64,000 bases of DNA from Enoplolaimus lenunculus (Eukaryota; Nematoda; Enoplea; Enoplida; Thoracostomopsidae). A program made the position numbers and the translations under genes. Shown one piece after another: positions 22,701-34,950 of this stretch. The DNA lies in NCBI GenBank assembly GCA_030248215.1, contig JASANG010002504.1, forward strand, positions 1 to 64,000, written 5' to 3'. Each line of letters starts with the position of its first letter. Position 1 is the first letter of the stretch. The notes under the pieces were generated by a model, which searched no databases, was not told where the DNA came from, and saw only the letters and a list, made by a program, of their open reading frames with translations.

Positions 22701-25700
22701 TGTTTTTGCGTTTAATTTTAGTAAACGAAGAAAATGTGATAAAAGCGTTTACAGCTGCGCTAAAGAAAGACGACGGCATTTCAAGGTATGCTATTGTACC
22801 AGTTGAATTCATGTGCTACTTGTGTTGAAATTGCAATGGCGTTATTTTGGAAAGATTATAAGAAATTTTTTTAGACAAATTTTAATTCGCCGTCTTTGAA
22901 GTGTAAAATCGAGCGATTTTGTGTGATTTATTTTATCTAAATTCATGTTTATTTATTTCTGTAATAAAGAATACAACATATAATAACAGAGTTTATATAA
23001 AGGGATGCAACAGTTACTTAAAAATGTTGGGTTATATTGCCGATTATGATTATTTGAGTTGGGCTGTTATTCTTTATTCAGCTTGGCATACGCGTTTCAT
23101 GCTGTCTCGCGTTTGACTACACCGGCCGGTGCTCGTGGTTTGAAACCATTTATTGATAGAATTGAGGATGTTGTTGCCCAGGCAGACGAAATTGACGGGA
23201 AGTATTTACAGGTAAGGCTGTAAAACGCCATCCTTAGGCTCTAAAGGTCATTTTAAGGTTGCAAATAATTTTCTTGGGTTTGAAATTATAATCTTCCAAA
23301 CTTGATATCCTGAGGCTACCTTAAATTCATTCTTTTTTCTTAGGTTGAATGGCGGAAACTGAATAGTTTTTGGTTATTGCTTTGTTGAATGTCCGTGCGA
23401 GCGTGTCAAGCTGGTAATACAGCTCTTGTTTAGTGCAGTTTTTTCGTCTTATAAGAGAAGGAAGGCGTAAGCCTGTAAATTCTGTTCGGGACCCATTCTG
23501 TTCATGGGCTTTTCAAACATTAACGCTACTGCAAGTGTTTATGGTTTAATTCCATATTTTTCTGTTGTAGTTTCCTGACGGTTTGAGTGTGACAGCTCGG
23601 GCGGTGACGGGGATATACATGCTAGCCGAGAAAATGAATGGTTCGTCAGTTATGAAACCGGTAAATGAGTAAATTCCAGGATGATGACCGTGCTGGGGTT
23701 AGATTGAAATTTGATGTACAAGCACGAAGTACAAAAAGTAATCGCGACAGTGGTCTACAAATTTGAATTTTTGAAATATGTTGAAATTTGTGTATATATT
23801 TGTAAAGCTTAATTTGAAGTAATATGTTTGCGTAGCGTAAAGGTTATATTGTTTGTTAAGTTTATTGGCTTAGCCCATATGGTTTTATTGTTTAAGTTTC
23901 ACTCGTATTTAATGCATCCTTTGGGTGTATAAAAACACAAAAGCTTTAATAAACTGATCTTGTATAAATGTGTTTGTAATCATATTGTCAATTTATTTTA
24001 GGACGAGTGTGTTAAATTTACGAACTTTTTGATTAGCCGGAAGAGTATTTCAGCAGTAAAGCCAGCGTACCACTTGCTGAGAGCGCTGTTCATGTTTACT
24101 CAAAATAAGGTAAAGTACTGTGCTCCTCTCGAGCCGTGCCCTTATGGTTATTTAAATGGTATTAAATTGGCGTTCAAAATAAGCGGAAAAGTGGCGATAT
24201 TAATATATTTAAAAATTTGATAGATTCTGATAATGGCCACGTTGAAAGATTTGTTTCAAAGTTCAAACTAAAATGTACTAAAACCTAATTCATAGTTAAC
24301 AATATTGCTTTTCATTATAAGGGTACGGTTGCTTGCTGTCAGGTAACACTACTATGCACACCAGTTAATGAAGTGTGTGATACAGCGGTTACTATTTTTG
24401 AAATTTATCTCTATTGCATTTTGCCTAGCCCGTATTAACTGTTATTATTTATGTTGTTTTATTATATTTTTCCAAAGATTTTAGCATCATATACCTGTGG
24501 CAGTTTCTCTTGCAAGTCCAATGGCGGTGTCGACGGGTCAACCAAAAGTACAGGTAAATTGTTTCAAGGTTGCAAACTTTATATTGGTCTTATGGCTATA
24601 ATGTCGTTTTTGCGTAATGAATTATAATATTTACATTCCTTCGTGTAACACATTACTTATGGTCGCGCATGTCTTGTTGTGCGGCGCTGGTCATCAACTA
24701 CTTTTTTGTTCTGTAAATTTGCATAAATTCAATTATTTTTGCATTGACAACACTGGCGGTTCAGGATTGTTTCGTTGAGGGCATTTATGTTTTTAAACGG
24801 GTTTAAATTATTTAATTCGTTCATTTTTGCTTCCCAGAACCAGCTGTATACACAACGTTTGTGGTAGGCGGCGCCCCACTGTTGTGACCGCTTCTTCTGG
24901 TATGACTTTATGAGGAACAATAATACAGGAACTGAAGTTGGTTATTTTTGCCTTACACCGCCAGCTTGTTGCTTTTTGATCTTGTGGAATATTTTCTCTA
25001 TTATCCAGGCCAAAGTGTGTAACGTATTGGGAGGTACATTGGGTCCAGTGTCCGTTTTGGTTGAAACTGCAACGCATAAACCGTCAAGTGGTGTTGTGAT
25101 AAGCAAAAAACAAATGACTGCGGTTGCTAGCGATACGTGAGTTGGTTGAATGCTAGGGCTGTAGTTGTTGATACTTAGTAACAGTTGGAATATTCTAGGA
25201 ATATAATATGCTTAAAACTTTTGGTTTGCGCACGCCTGCACAGGTCGTGATCGTGCACGCAAGTTATTGTCGAAGAAGCGGTTTGTAAAGCATCCTAAAG
25301 AGTTAAACTGACGCCAAACTATTACGATCGAAAAATGATATTGACAAAATATAAATGTAACTATGAAATTTTTTGTGTATGTTCGGTGAGCTGCGTTATT
25401 CTTGATAATTTCTCACGTATATTCGTAAAGTTGTTAATCTTAATTGTGCACTTTTTTAATTTTTTAGAAGCAAAACACTGTATGAGTTTAATTTTTTGGA
25501 GCAAAAGCGTGAAACTGGGTTTTATTCGCTCAATATTGTTATTTCATCAGCTAATGATCAACGGCTGACTGGCACCAGTGGAGAAGTAAGAGTATTTTGG
25601 TGCAGTTGAATGTTTGGTTTGAAGTATAGAAACAAGTGTTCAAACGAGAAATGTTTGTTTAAACCACATTGCTATCCAGTTTCGTAGGCAGTGCACAGTG

Positions 25701-28700
25701 GTGGGGTAACGAAAATAATAATTTCGAATTCCGGGTCCTGTTCTTGTTTCAATAAAAATTTATTGATTCCGTTACAGAAAAGTTCTATTCCCGTTGAAAC
25801 CCTGGCGTGTAAGTATTGCGTTGTAGTTGGCTTGCGTGAAGGTTACTCGTTGTAAATGTAATCTGTTCTCAACTTTGTATTTTTATGTTTTGCAGGTAAC
25901 AGTGAAAGTCCTGACTGAAATTACCGTTGACAATGTTGAACTGTCAGTGTTGGATCGTGAGCAACACACGGCATCAAATATTATCAAGTACGTTACAAAT
26001 AATTCTTGCTTATTAAGGAGTACTAATCATTGATAACATTTTCTTTTTCGCTCCGTAATCTTTGTTATCTATAGAGTAATCGGCGGCTCCTGATTATAGC
26101 AAGGTGGTTGATCACTTATTTTTAGCTTGTTGAAGGTTTGCGTCTGTTGTAAGGTTCATTATTGCTGCTGACAAGCTGAAATTTAACTGCAAAAATGCGT
26201 TTATCTCTCGCTCCTTATATAACTTAAAAGTAGCTGACAATGTATCAAACCTTGAACTTCTTGACTGGTCGAGAAATGTAATAGCATGAAAATGTTAAAG
26301 ACGCTCATTTGTAAAAAAGCAGTTTTATCATATTCGGTACCACAGCCATGAATATCCGGCATACGAATATCAGTTTTTGCCAGGTATTAAACCAGGAGTG
26401 GATATCTGGTCGCACAATACCCAGCACTCATTGCGTTTGTGGCCTACCTTCATTTATAATGGGGTATGTTTGCGCATTCATCTAAGTATTGATTGTCAAG
26501 TGCATTCATTGCTACTTTTCTACACGTATTTTTACTGCGAGCAACATCTACCACCCTGAAATCAAGGGGATCGGGGCAAAACCCAACTCGCGCTGGTGCA
26601 TTTTTGAAAAGTTGTATACTCTTGTTATTTAATACTGTTTAGTGCCTTATTTTTGTTTAGGGTTCAATATCTTAAACAATTGCCGTCTATAGTTGAAGCC
26701 GATCACCATCAGAAATTGTTGATGAAATTTATTGTTCGAGATAAGCTAGCCTCTACTAATGTGCCGCTTGCAGTACATCAGGTAGTTAGCCTTTAACAGA
26801 CTTTGTATTGCCTTAAGGTTTTGGACGTTTAATGCGTGATATGCGTATTGTGTGTGCTGAAGCTTTTCCGCATGACTTCTGGTTTATCTCGAGCGTAATA
26901 CAAGTTAGGATTCGCAGTATTTTATTGTGAGTTGGGAGTCGTTTACCATCGCCGGCCAGCTATAGCAGCGTGAGGACGGTGATCTTACATCTGGCTATTA
27001 CTTTACATCAAATGTAGATAAAAGTGTAGTTGTTTGTATAGACTTTTGTTTTCAGACTTTTGTGTTATTCACCCATGTTGAAACCAGGCAAGAGATCATT
27101 TTTGTTGCCGAACCGGATGCTTCAAAGACATATAAGTTTGACGTGGTAAATCAATTATTTTTCAGTATATTATACTGGCTTCTCCACAGCTTGAAAATTT
27201 CCGCCGGGGGCGTTTCCTGGGGGGCAGCTAATTTTGCTGAACGGGGCAGTTTTCCTGGGGGCCCCCCAGATGATCGGGGGGGGGGGTCCTGGGGGCAGGC
27301 TCAAAATTTTGCAAGCCGACTTTTTGGACCATTTTTTTATTCTAGATCGTGTTTCCAACTCAACTGAAGATTACTCATCGCTCAACATGACAAAAATTCC
27401 CCGCAAACGCTAATAACAATAATTTTAACTAATATTACTGACAACTTTACCAGAAGTTGAAAGAAGCACAATTATATAAAATATAGGTAATCTATAATTG
27501 AAACTGTGATTAACATATATTTTATACATTAGTCACAGCTTCAGTTTATCATAAGGCTCAGGCGGGTTGAACTTGTTGCTGCAAGGTGCTTTCGAATGCT
27601 GTATGCCCTGAAACGGTCTTTATATAATTGTGCTTTTTTCAGTTCATTATTGAATTGTGCTGGTTACTACTGGGGGCCCCAGCAAAAAATTTGCTGGGGG
27701 CGGCCGAAAATTTGCGGGGGGCCTTTCCTGGGGGCGGCCAAATTTTCGCCGAGGGGGGGAATGAAAATTTCGAAAAGTGCTGCCCCCCCGCTGTGGAGAA
27801 GCCAGTTATAATAGTTGTGATAATTATTAAAATCATCGAATAAATGGAATTTTTAGGAATTAGATAAGTTGTCCAGTTTAGGCTACAAGGCAAATAACTT
27901 GTTGAATTTTGACTGAATTTTAAATATAAATCTCAATTTTGGAAATAGATTAAAACGCGTTTATACTGAGCCCATAGCCGTCAATATTATGATAAAATAA
28001 TTGCGTAGTACAGGTTAGGTTTAGGTGTAATTTTAGTGTTTCGAGTGACAGAAAATTCAAAAACAATTGCTATTGCGGTATTTTGGAAATTTGTCCTGTT
28101 TTGATTTTAAGGATTTACAAAAAAGTGCGAAAGATTTTACAAATCTCGATGGCCGGTACGAATTGCGGTTGTTGATTGGTGATGCGGTTGCTAGCAATCC
28201 AATATCGTGGAAATTGGTACGTGTCACCAGAACAGAAACGTTTTAGTCTGTTTTTTATAGTTTTAATATCAATATATCCCTTGTGCAGATCCTCCAATAT
28301 GTATAACACCTTTCACCAGTTAGCGATAGGTTTTCAAACTGGTGAACTCCTACAATTATTGTGGATCACAAATTTCTTTTAAAAGTGGGGCATAGCAAAT
28401 ACGGCAAATGTGATGAATTTCGAACATTACCATTCTTTAGTTTCAAAGTTACATGCAACTATCACGAACTGTTGATAGGTGCTACACAAATTCGAGAATA
28501 AGGTCTCATATTATAAGATTTGCAACTGTAGTGATAGAGTGAAAATCTGTCACTAAACTGCTGAGGTCACATACGCAGAATTAACCAAATTAGTTAATAT
28601 TGATTGTGTTCATGAACTTGGTTAAATGTAATTTGTTTTAGGGTGAAGTAAAGTTGTCGTTTGGTTATCAAGAGCCTACAACGCCTGATACGGCAGCGGT

Positions 28701-30615
28701 TGCTGTAGAGCAAATAGTGTACAAAAAGAAGCCTGTTATTAAGGTAACCATTAATTTAATTGATTTGAGAATTTTATTTAAGTTATTTTGTATTAATGAT
28801 TACAATTGGCAGATCCAGGGGGTTTATTGGGTACCCGGGAACCCCTTTAGTATTAAGCAAGAAATTTGTAAAAATGCTGAGTTGGACAGCGTCGTGCAAG
28901 TGTATGTGTCAAAACATTGCTTTGGCTTCGTGCATCCCAATCTGTAAACCCTCCTTGAATTTTTTCTGGATCCACGTCTGTACAGCGCAGAAACGGTTTC
29001 TAATTTACTGTTTTAAACTTAAATGATTTAACTTGTTCAAAATAGCTACAAGATATTTGAGGGTCTGCGCTTTAGCAATCAGGGACGATTTGGTAGTCAC
29101 GAGGAAACTATTTGCAAGGGTTTTGACATTGATTTTGTTTAAGCATATGTTCCGACCACCAGAGCCAAGACCTCCGCGAGTTATTTCCGATGCTTTTTCG
29201 GCGCTGACATTACTGCCGTTGTTATTGTTGTTCTTCATTGTAAGTACGATTTAGGATGGTAAGAGTGTTATTGGTACTTAGTGGTTAATATAACGAAATG
29301 CAGGCATTTTTGACAATGGAAAACTCGGTTTTGTAGACTGTACAATTACTTGTTGGTATGAGGGTGTAATTTTAACGATTATAAACGACACCTTTGGCTG
29401 GTAGCTTGTTTTGGTATGTTTTAGACTTATGATTACACTTAGCTTTTTTGAACAATTAAGTTTTTGATGTTAGAAATACTATTTTTACAGTCGATAATAA
29501 TTTTACTGGCATTATTGTAGTGGATTCGAATTGGTGTCAATTTGTCAAATTTTTACGCGTCACTTTATACTCTTGGATTTCATTTGGGTCTAGCAGGTGA
29601 GCTGTTCCAAGAGACAGAATTTACAGAAAATTATATCTAACAACAGTTATTAACTCTCGAGATTGTAGCTGCCCCGCACCCAAGGAGTGTGGGGGCTGAG
29701 ACCTGAGAATATTCTACCCATCCTTGTAAAGACTTCTCCTGAATTTTTCTTGGCCCATCTAACATGATGAGCTGGTTACGTGTCTGTATTGAAAGGTGAT
29801 AAAGAATTGCATAATTACTGTCTAGATCTTTTGCACAAGAGTATATTCAATCAGTCAGCTAAAATTACGAAAGGATATGTAATTTGGAAAGTTATCAAAT
29901 TAAATCTTAGTGCGCCAGTTTTTTTCAGGTTTCGGACAAAATTAATTTTACCTTATTTCAAAATCATGGCGTAAAATTTTGTGTCGGCTGTCAGTTTAAT
30001 GAATCATCATTTGGCTGTGGCTTGTGTCGTAGTAAATATCGCAATAGTTAATATTTTCTGTGTTTCAGCAATTTTTGGACTGTATGCTAAATTTTGGTTC
30101 GAGTATAACATGTTTACAACACTCAAGTATTTGGCCGCAATCGGCGGTGTTACGTTCTTGTGTGGAAACGGGATGCTACGTGGTATTGCAGAAATGCGGA
30201 AGTAAGTTAATAACTTTGTTTATTTGATTCCAGGTTGCCCCGTGTGGGTTATTTGAGTATGTATTGGATTGGCTTTACTCGTAACACGAGCCCCTAACCA
30301 GTTTGTCTCAAGCTATTTTTAATATTTTATGGATGATTTCATCTAAACACAATGCTTACAGGTTATTTTCTGATCTCTAAGCTTGGTAATGCTACGTCAT
30401 AATATGCAGTATCAGAAATGTGCATTTTCCGTAGTAAGCGCTTCAAGTTTCACTGTTGGATGGACAATACTGTCGTTATGATGTGCAATGCAAAAGTTCG
30501 CGTTGATTTAGTATTTAGGTATGAGAAATAAGATTTTTATAGTTGCATCGTATACCGGTAAATCTTACGTTATTCTTTTTGTTGCAGAGCGAAAACTGAT
30601 TTGAATAATGGTTGA
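19731..30615 (+). CDS. RPN2: Ribophorin II, oligosaccharyltransferase subunit, 19 exons
   Basis: A subunit of the ER oligosaccharyltransferase that N-glycosylates nascent proteins. Exons: 19731-19943, 22199-22294, 22476-22593, 22722-22785, 23082-23211, 23571-23660, 24002-24109, 24485-24553, 25009-25136, 25468-25585, 25896-25987, 26661-26781, 27056-27145, 28112-28216, 28642-28743, 29144-29239, 29521-29596, 30069-30201, 30588-30615. All introns are GT-AG and phases agree throughout, giving 658 residues (human RPN2 is 631). A signal peptide (residues 1-22, hydrophobic VAFVLLLSSSAYA) precedes a long lumenal region. Diagnostic matches include QEIIFVAEPDASKTYKFDV (exon 13), FRPPEPRPPRVISDAFSAL (exon 16) and FTTLKYLAAIGGVTFLCGN (exon 18). 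Three C-terminal membrane segments lie in exons 16-18. A 3' splice site at 19689-19690 leaves a 40-nt 5'UTR. No canonical AATAAA was seen just after the stop. Confidence 0.97.
19962..20012 (+). repeat. Duplicate of RPN2 exon 1 tail inside intron 1
   Basis: About 48 bp repeats the end of exon 1, including CACAAAAGTACCTGATCCCA, shifted by roughly 50 bp. The copy has lost the splice donor: exon 1 reads CCCACG|GTAAG while the duplicate reads CCCACGGAAAG. It looks like a short local tandem duplication that left the upstream donor as the only usable one. Confidence 0.85.
20270..21990 (-). mobile_element. LINE reverse-transcriptase remnant (CR1/Jockey-like), 5'-truncated
   Basis: On the - strand, fragments of a non-LTR reverse transcriptase appear in order: NWLRANVIPIYKGMGDPNKP, SNYRPISLTSF, GVPQGSVLGPLL, FINDLSESLTFTNCKLYSDA (YSDA where the catalytic YADD is expected), HVRPILEYANFIW, then FRIVKIGNCLPDEL near the C-terminus. 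Several stops and frame changes interrupt it, so it is dead. It lies antisense inside RPN2 intron 1 and explains open frames there. The endonuclease region is missing, as usual for 5'-truncated LINE copies. Confidence 0.85.
27175..27805. mobile_element. G-rich inverted-repeat element in RPN2 intron 13
   Basis: Perfect 16-bp inverted ends, CTGGCTTCTCCACAGC and GCTGTGGAGAAGCCAG, with TA to the left. Inside each end is a domain of GGGGGC(C/G) runs alternating with AAAATTT (27200-27310 and 27660-27790), including a run of ten or more G. The middle is AT-rich. There is no coding potential. It lies between exons 13 and 14 and must be spliced out with the intron. Confidence 0.85.
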
Positions 30616-32860
30616 CCGATTTATCGTTAATTGTGTGATAAAATTCTTGCGGTTTTTAGTGGTGTATGTGCGGAGTTAACGTGACCTGTTATTGATTTAA
30701 TATGGCCAATGTTACTAATGGGGATAACTGTATTACAAACATATTTTTAAGCTTAAGCCAAAGCAAAGGTTTAAAACTTAAGCTTACTTTATTGCAGTCG
30801 TAAGTTAAAAACGGCACGCCCCTCAAAGCAACCTGGCCGATTTAATTATGCGCCGTTCGGTATATTGTCAGGCAGTCATAAAAGCCTTTGTAATTTTATA
30901 AGATGTGGTTGTTTTGAAAATGGGAATAGACTGTTTTTATATGTATCGTATAAGTGTTTTATAAGGCTTGTCTTTTAGGTGTCAGCGATTATCTTGTAAA
31001 TTACCGTTGAGCGGCGATCTCTCGTTAGTTGCGAAAATTAACTGCAAAGTTAATATTTTGGCGACGTTTTATACAGGACGTCCATTCACGTAGATTTATA
31101 AAAGTTTTTGGTGGTATTGTAGGCCAAATTATTGTTATAAAAATTGGTTTTAGGCTTATTTTTAACAAATTCAGACTAGTTCCGAAGAGACTGACCTCGG
31201 TCTGTACCTTATTAACCGTACATTTCAAGAATATGAAAAATGTACTATGCGGTGGTTATTTTCCATGGATAATTTATTCAGATTTATGCTGAAATTATTG
31301 AGCTAACGTTTGATACCAGTGTCAATTCAAAAAGGTACTATTCTTCGAAATGTAAAGTTCGTGATTTTCAATTTTGGTATTTTGAACGGAATATTCTTCT
31401 CAGTTCGGTCGAATCAAAATATGCGGTTTAGAATAGTCTATTGGTAATTTCATCTCTTTTGTTATTTAGGTATCTAATATTTCTCATGTTATTGTGATAG
31501 CTATTACATTACCAATCCATTGTGTGTGAAGGTATAACTTCTTGAAAGTCTTCGTATTTGCCTAGCCTAGCGTTACGTGTTTTGAGAAAATTGTTCATTT
31601 ACAGTTTGTGGTTCAGTATTTCAGAAAATTATATGGTCATAGCTTGTGTGTCTCATAATTAATGATGTTCGTGGTTTTGTTGTTTTTTCTGTTTGTTACA
31701 ATTCATGGAATTGTTCTGTGATAAGTTTTATGTCCAGCATGGTGGTTTACAGGTAACAACAATTGCCAGAATTATTGTTAATATTTAATTTACATTTTGT
31801 ATATCTATATGGGTTAGCCGAATAAAGTGCAAACCGGAGGTGAAAAAGTCCGTCCCGTTTTTCTTGGAACTGCAAAAGAGTAGGATTAGATAGATTACAT
31901 TTCTTTGCTTAGACTTAGGTTTACACTTTTTCAACGCTTTATGTTTAATGAAAGGTAAATGGCATAACCTTTATTTAACACGAAAACTCAAACGGAGTTC
32001 GCAAATTATCTTGTCACAATAAGTTAAGTTTAGATCAACTCCAGTAATATTACTTATGTTAAGTTTTAACTTGTTTGACTTGGTAATACCATGTTTTATT
32101 GTTATAGTTGTTTTTGGGATTAAAAATATCACTGTTCAGTGTAAAGAGCGAAATTAGGTACACACTGAATTTGTTGTCAGTTTTTTTGGAAAATATAGAA
32201 CTTGAATAAGTCAGCGTACGAACTGTTGTTACGTACTAACTTGGTAGCCAGGTAATTTTGCTGTCATGGAATCAGCGCGTAGTGAATGGTTGTTAGCATG
32301 CCTAATTTGATCCCAATTTATTCGACAAGAATTTACGTAGCTAGTGCACAATGGTTATACGGGAACGGCTACAAGATAAAGTACTAGGACCGTGCCCGGT
32401 ATTGCGTACAGTGCACAAATATTGTTTGGAATTTAGTATTTCCCGCTTAAGTTTGTATTGCGATTTATCAGTCTAGGTAGGAACCGGGATTTCAGGCGTT
32501 TTTATTTACGAGCTGTCCAACTGCTTCAATCGTCGACTATATGTCGACCGTATGTTGTCGGTTTGCATACATACAATGTACTGCGCACTGTATTGCATGG
32601 GCATATAACGGACAAGCATGTCTCATATGCTTACAGACATAAATCTAAATGGCGGACTTTTTAAGTGTTAGTCAGTAGACTGAACGTTTGCAATGGACAG
32701 ATTTTTGTAAATATAGCGTTAGTTACCTGCGTGTTTTCTAAGGGGGACACTTTCAGGATCCTCCCCAGTTCGCCCTTCACACAGTTAACAACTTCCACCT
32801 TATCGAAGTCCTGTAAACACAAAGCAAATTTTAATTTCTAGCTCAATGCAATACACTGTG
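30616..32860. other. Intergenic or DBT upstream region
   Basis: A TAAGCC-hexamer MITE remnant lies at about 30708-30840 (TTAAGCTTAAGCC ... CTTTATTGCAGTC ... GGCACGCCCCTCAAAG). The rest is AT-rich with no confident exon. The missing first coding exon of DBT, with the mitochondrial presequence, should lie somewhere in 30.6-34.9 kb, but I could not single it out. Confidence 0.4.
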
Positions 32861-32865
32861 ATAAG

Positions 32866-32998
32866 TTGGGTTGGCTAGGGTACGACAGTTTTTAGTTCTG
32901 AGTTATCAGCAGCTGAAAATGACGGACGCTCCCAGGAGGTTTCGAACTCTGTCGACAGATTTTCAGTGCAGCGCGCTATCCACTGAACCACGCTGCCT
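32866..32998 (-). mobile_element. tRNA-derived SINE, copy on - strand
   Basis: Read on the - strand: GGCAGCGTGGTTCAGTGGAT (A-box-like), then GCGCGCTGCACTGAAAATC and a B-box-like AGAGTTCGAAACCTC, followed by a tail with CAGAACTAAAAACTGTCGTA. The tail matches the body of the + strand copy at 34194-34478, so this is a SINE and not a lone tRNA relic. Confidence 0.65.
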
Positions 32999-33032
32999 CA
33001 CAATCAACTGCTGAGTTTTTCTGTTTTTATGC

Positions 33033-33570
33033 CTTTGCACTCGAGTCAAGCATGCTAGCACTACACCACGTAGTCATTACAACTAATTATACTGGTATAT
33101 GTGCGCTTGTGTAGCCATCTTTTGACTTTACATACACTTACTGTGCACACATACCGACATCCTTTTTTACAGGGGGTGGTCCCGGACAGCGGATCCAACT
33201 ACGGACCACGCCGAGAATCGAACCGCGTTCCTATTGGACTCGAGTCAAGCATGCTACTACTACACCATGTGGTCATAACAACAACTGCTTAATGCTTATA
33301 CTGATATATCTGCGCATGCATAGCAATCTTTTTGCTTAACATACATTTACTGTGCACACATCGACATACCTTTTTTAAAGGCGGTAGTCCCGGACAGCAA
33401 ATGCAACTACCCGAATGCGTGGGCTTGCTGTTTGCAATGCCAATCTCGTTGGGAACTCTGTACAACCCCTGTTCGAAGCTTTGCCCAAAGTTACGGACCA
33501 CACCGGAAATCGAATCTCGACTCTCTTGGACTCGAGTCAGGCATGCCACCACGCACCATGCGAACATAGC
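33033..33570 (-). repeat. Three tandem tRNA-like units
   Basis: Three related - strand segments at about 33033-33080, 33205-33280 and 33500-33570 share ACTCGAGTCAAGCATGCTA and, where complete, a B-box-like GGTTCGATTCTC. Between them are matching stretches (TTACTGTGCACACAT, then CGACAT..CCTTTTTT and GTCCCGGACAGC). They look like tandem tRNA-derived SINE units. The middle one folds most like a tRNA with a GACCACA / GTGGTC acceptor pair, but I would not call it a functional tRNA. Confidence 0.5.
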
Positions 33571-34193
33571 AACGACTTCTTATACCGATATATGTTCACA
33601 TGTTCAGCAGAGATAAAACAGGCTCTGTATTTCACCGGAAGTAGTGACAGGAACAAGAATTCGTTTTTTCAACGGAACATTAATCGGAACAGGAATTGCT
33701 AATTTACTGCATAACCGAATTAATGCTAACTGACCATAGTTCAACACAAAATGTGCTGTTCATTGACTGTTTTGCGTTTTAGCTGTCCCGTTTTCCAAGT
33801 TCTACAACAATATACGTCCAATACTTTAAAATATTCTCAATCTGTGGATAAAAAACAAGTTTTGAAAAGAACTTGAGTTTCAGCAAAATTTTTGAGACTT
33901 AAATTTTTATTTTTAAGATTATTCTTTACAATTTAGAATAAGACCATAAAAATTCTGGTTCTTGTGTTTTTCAACGCCGGAACAGGAACAGGAATTGAAT
34001 TTTTGGAGGAATTCCGGTTGAACCCCGAGAACTCTTTTTGCTTTACTTGCCGAGCTTACACATATATCGATAATGCATATGGAGTGCTGTCATGTGCATA
34101 AGCGATAAAATCATTGAAGAACCAAGTTACATGAGTATAATGTTGAGGTTCTTATAAGGCTTAAAAACAGAAAAACTTTGCAGTTGACTGTAA

Positions 34194-34478
34194 GGCGTCG
34201 TGGCTCAGTGGTAGCGTGTTGGACTGAGAATCTGTCGGCCATAGGTCATGGCATCGAAACCTAAGAACGTCTTTCCCTTCCATCTGTGAGCACTCCGAAC
34301 TAAAAACCGCCGTACTTTAACCTAACCAACTAATGATATGGTGAGCACGAGGAGACGCAATTGTAAACTGCCGCGCTGGAACAAAGTATCTAAGTTAGCG
34401 GTCAAGGGACGTATCTTGTGGAAAAGCCGGAGGAAGTGATATGCGCATGCATACAGGCAAAATAAACCTTATGATGAT
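34194..34478 (+). mobile_element. tRNA-derived SINE, + strand
   Basis: The head GGCGTCGTGGCTCAGTGGTA resembles a tRNA 5' half with A box. A degenerate B box (GGTCATGGCATCGAAACC) lies at about 34245-34262. The body contains CGAACTAAAAACCGCCGTAC, shared with 32866-32998, and the 3' end is a short ATG-repeat tail (ATGATGATG near 34474). Confidence 0.7.
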
Positions 34479-34950
34479 GCTGCACATCATATGTTTTATG
34501 TTTATATCGCTTTTTTACGTTCTTCAATTAATGCATGAAACCATATACTGTAAGAGTTCATTTAACACTCCAGTCCCAATACGGTTATTGTGCGTTGTTA
34601 TATTTTTACATTTTCAAGATTGCATAGTTTAATACTTCTTCAGATTTTACCTGGAATGCACCGGGCATTTCATTCTATATTGTCATCCAGTGCAATTAGA
34701 CTGGTTTCGTCTGCGTTAATTCATCGATCCGGATGTATGTTATGTTGTTCTATCAATTGATATGTTTGATTTGTTTTGAATTCAAATGTGTTTGATACCT
34801 TTATGAATACTCTTCTGTCTGTCAGTCATATAGCACGTGTTGAGGGAATATATACTCAATAGGAAGCATAGCTGAACCATTCGTTGAATTATATTTTGTA
34901 AATTTATATACTTGTATACCTCATATATCCATCGGGTTTTTGCTATACAG

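Noticed and set aside
31029-32664. Open frames as the missing first exon of DBT
   Set aside because: They start with TTG, not ATG, and show no donor giving the phase needed at 34951; the true first exon remains unplaced.
34194-34265. Functional tRNA gene
   Set aside because: The B box is degenerate, the acceptor stem does not pair, and the sequence continues into a SINE body shared with 32866-32998.
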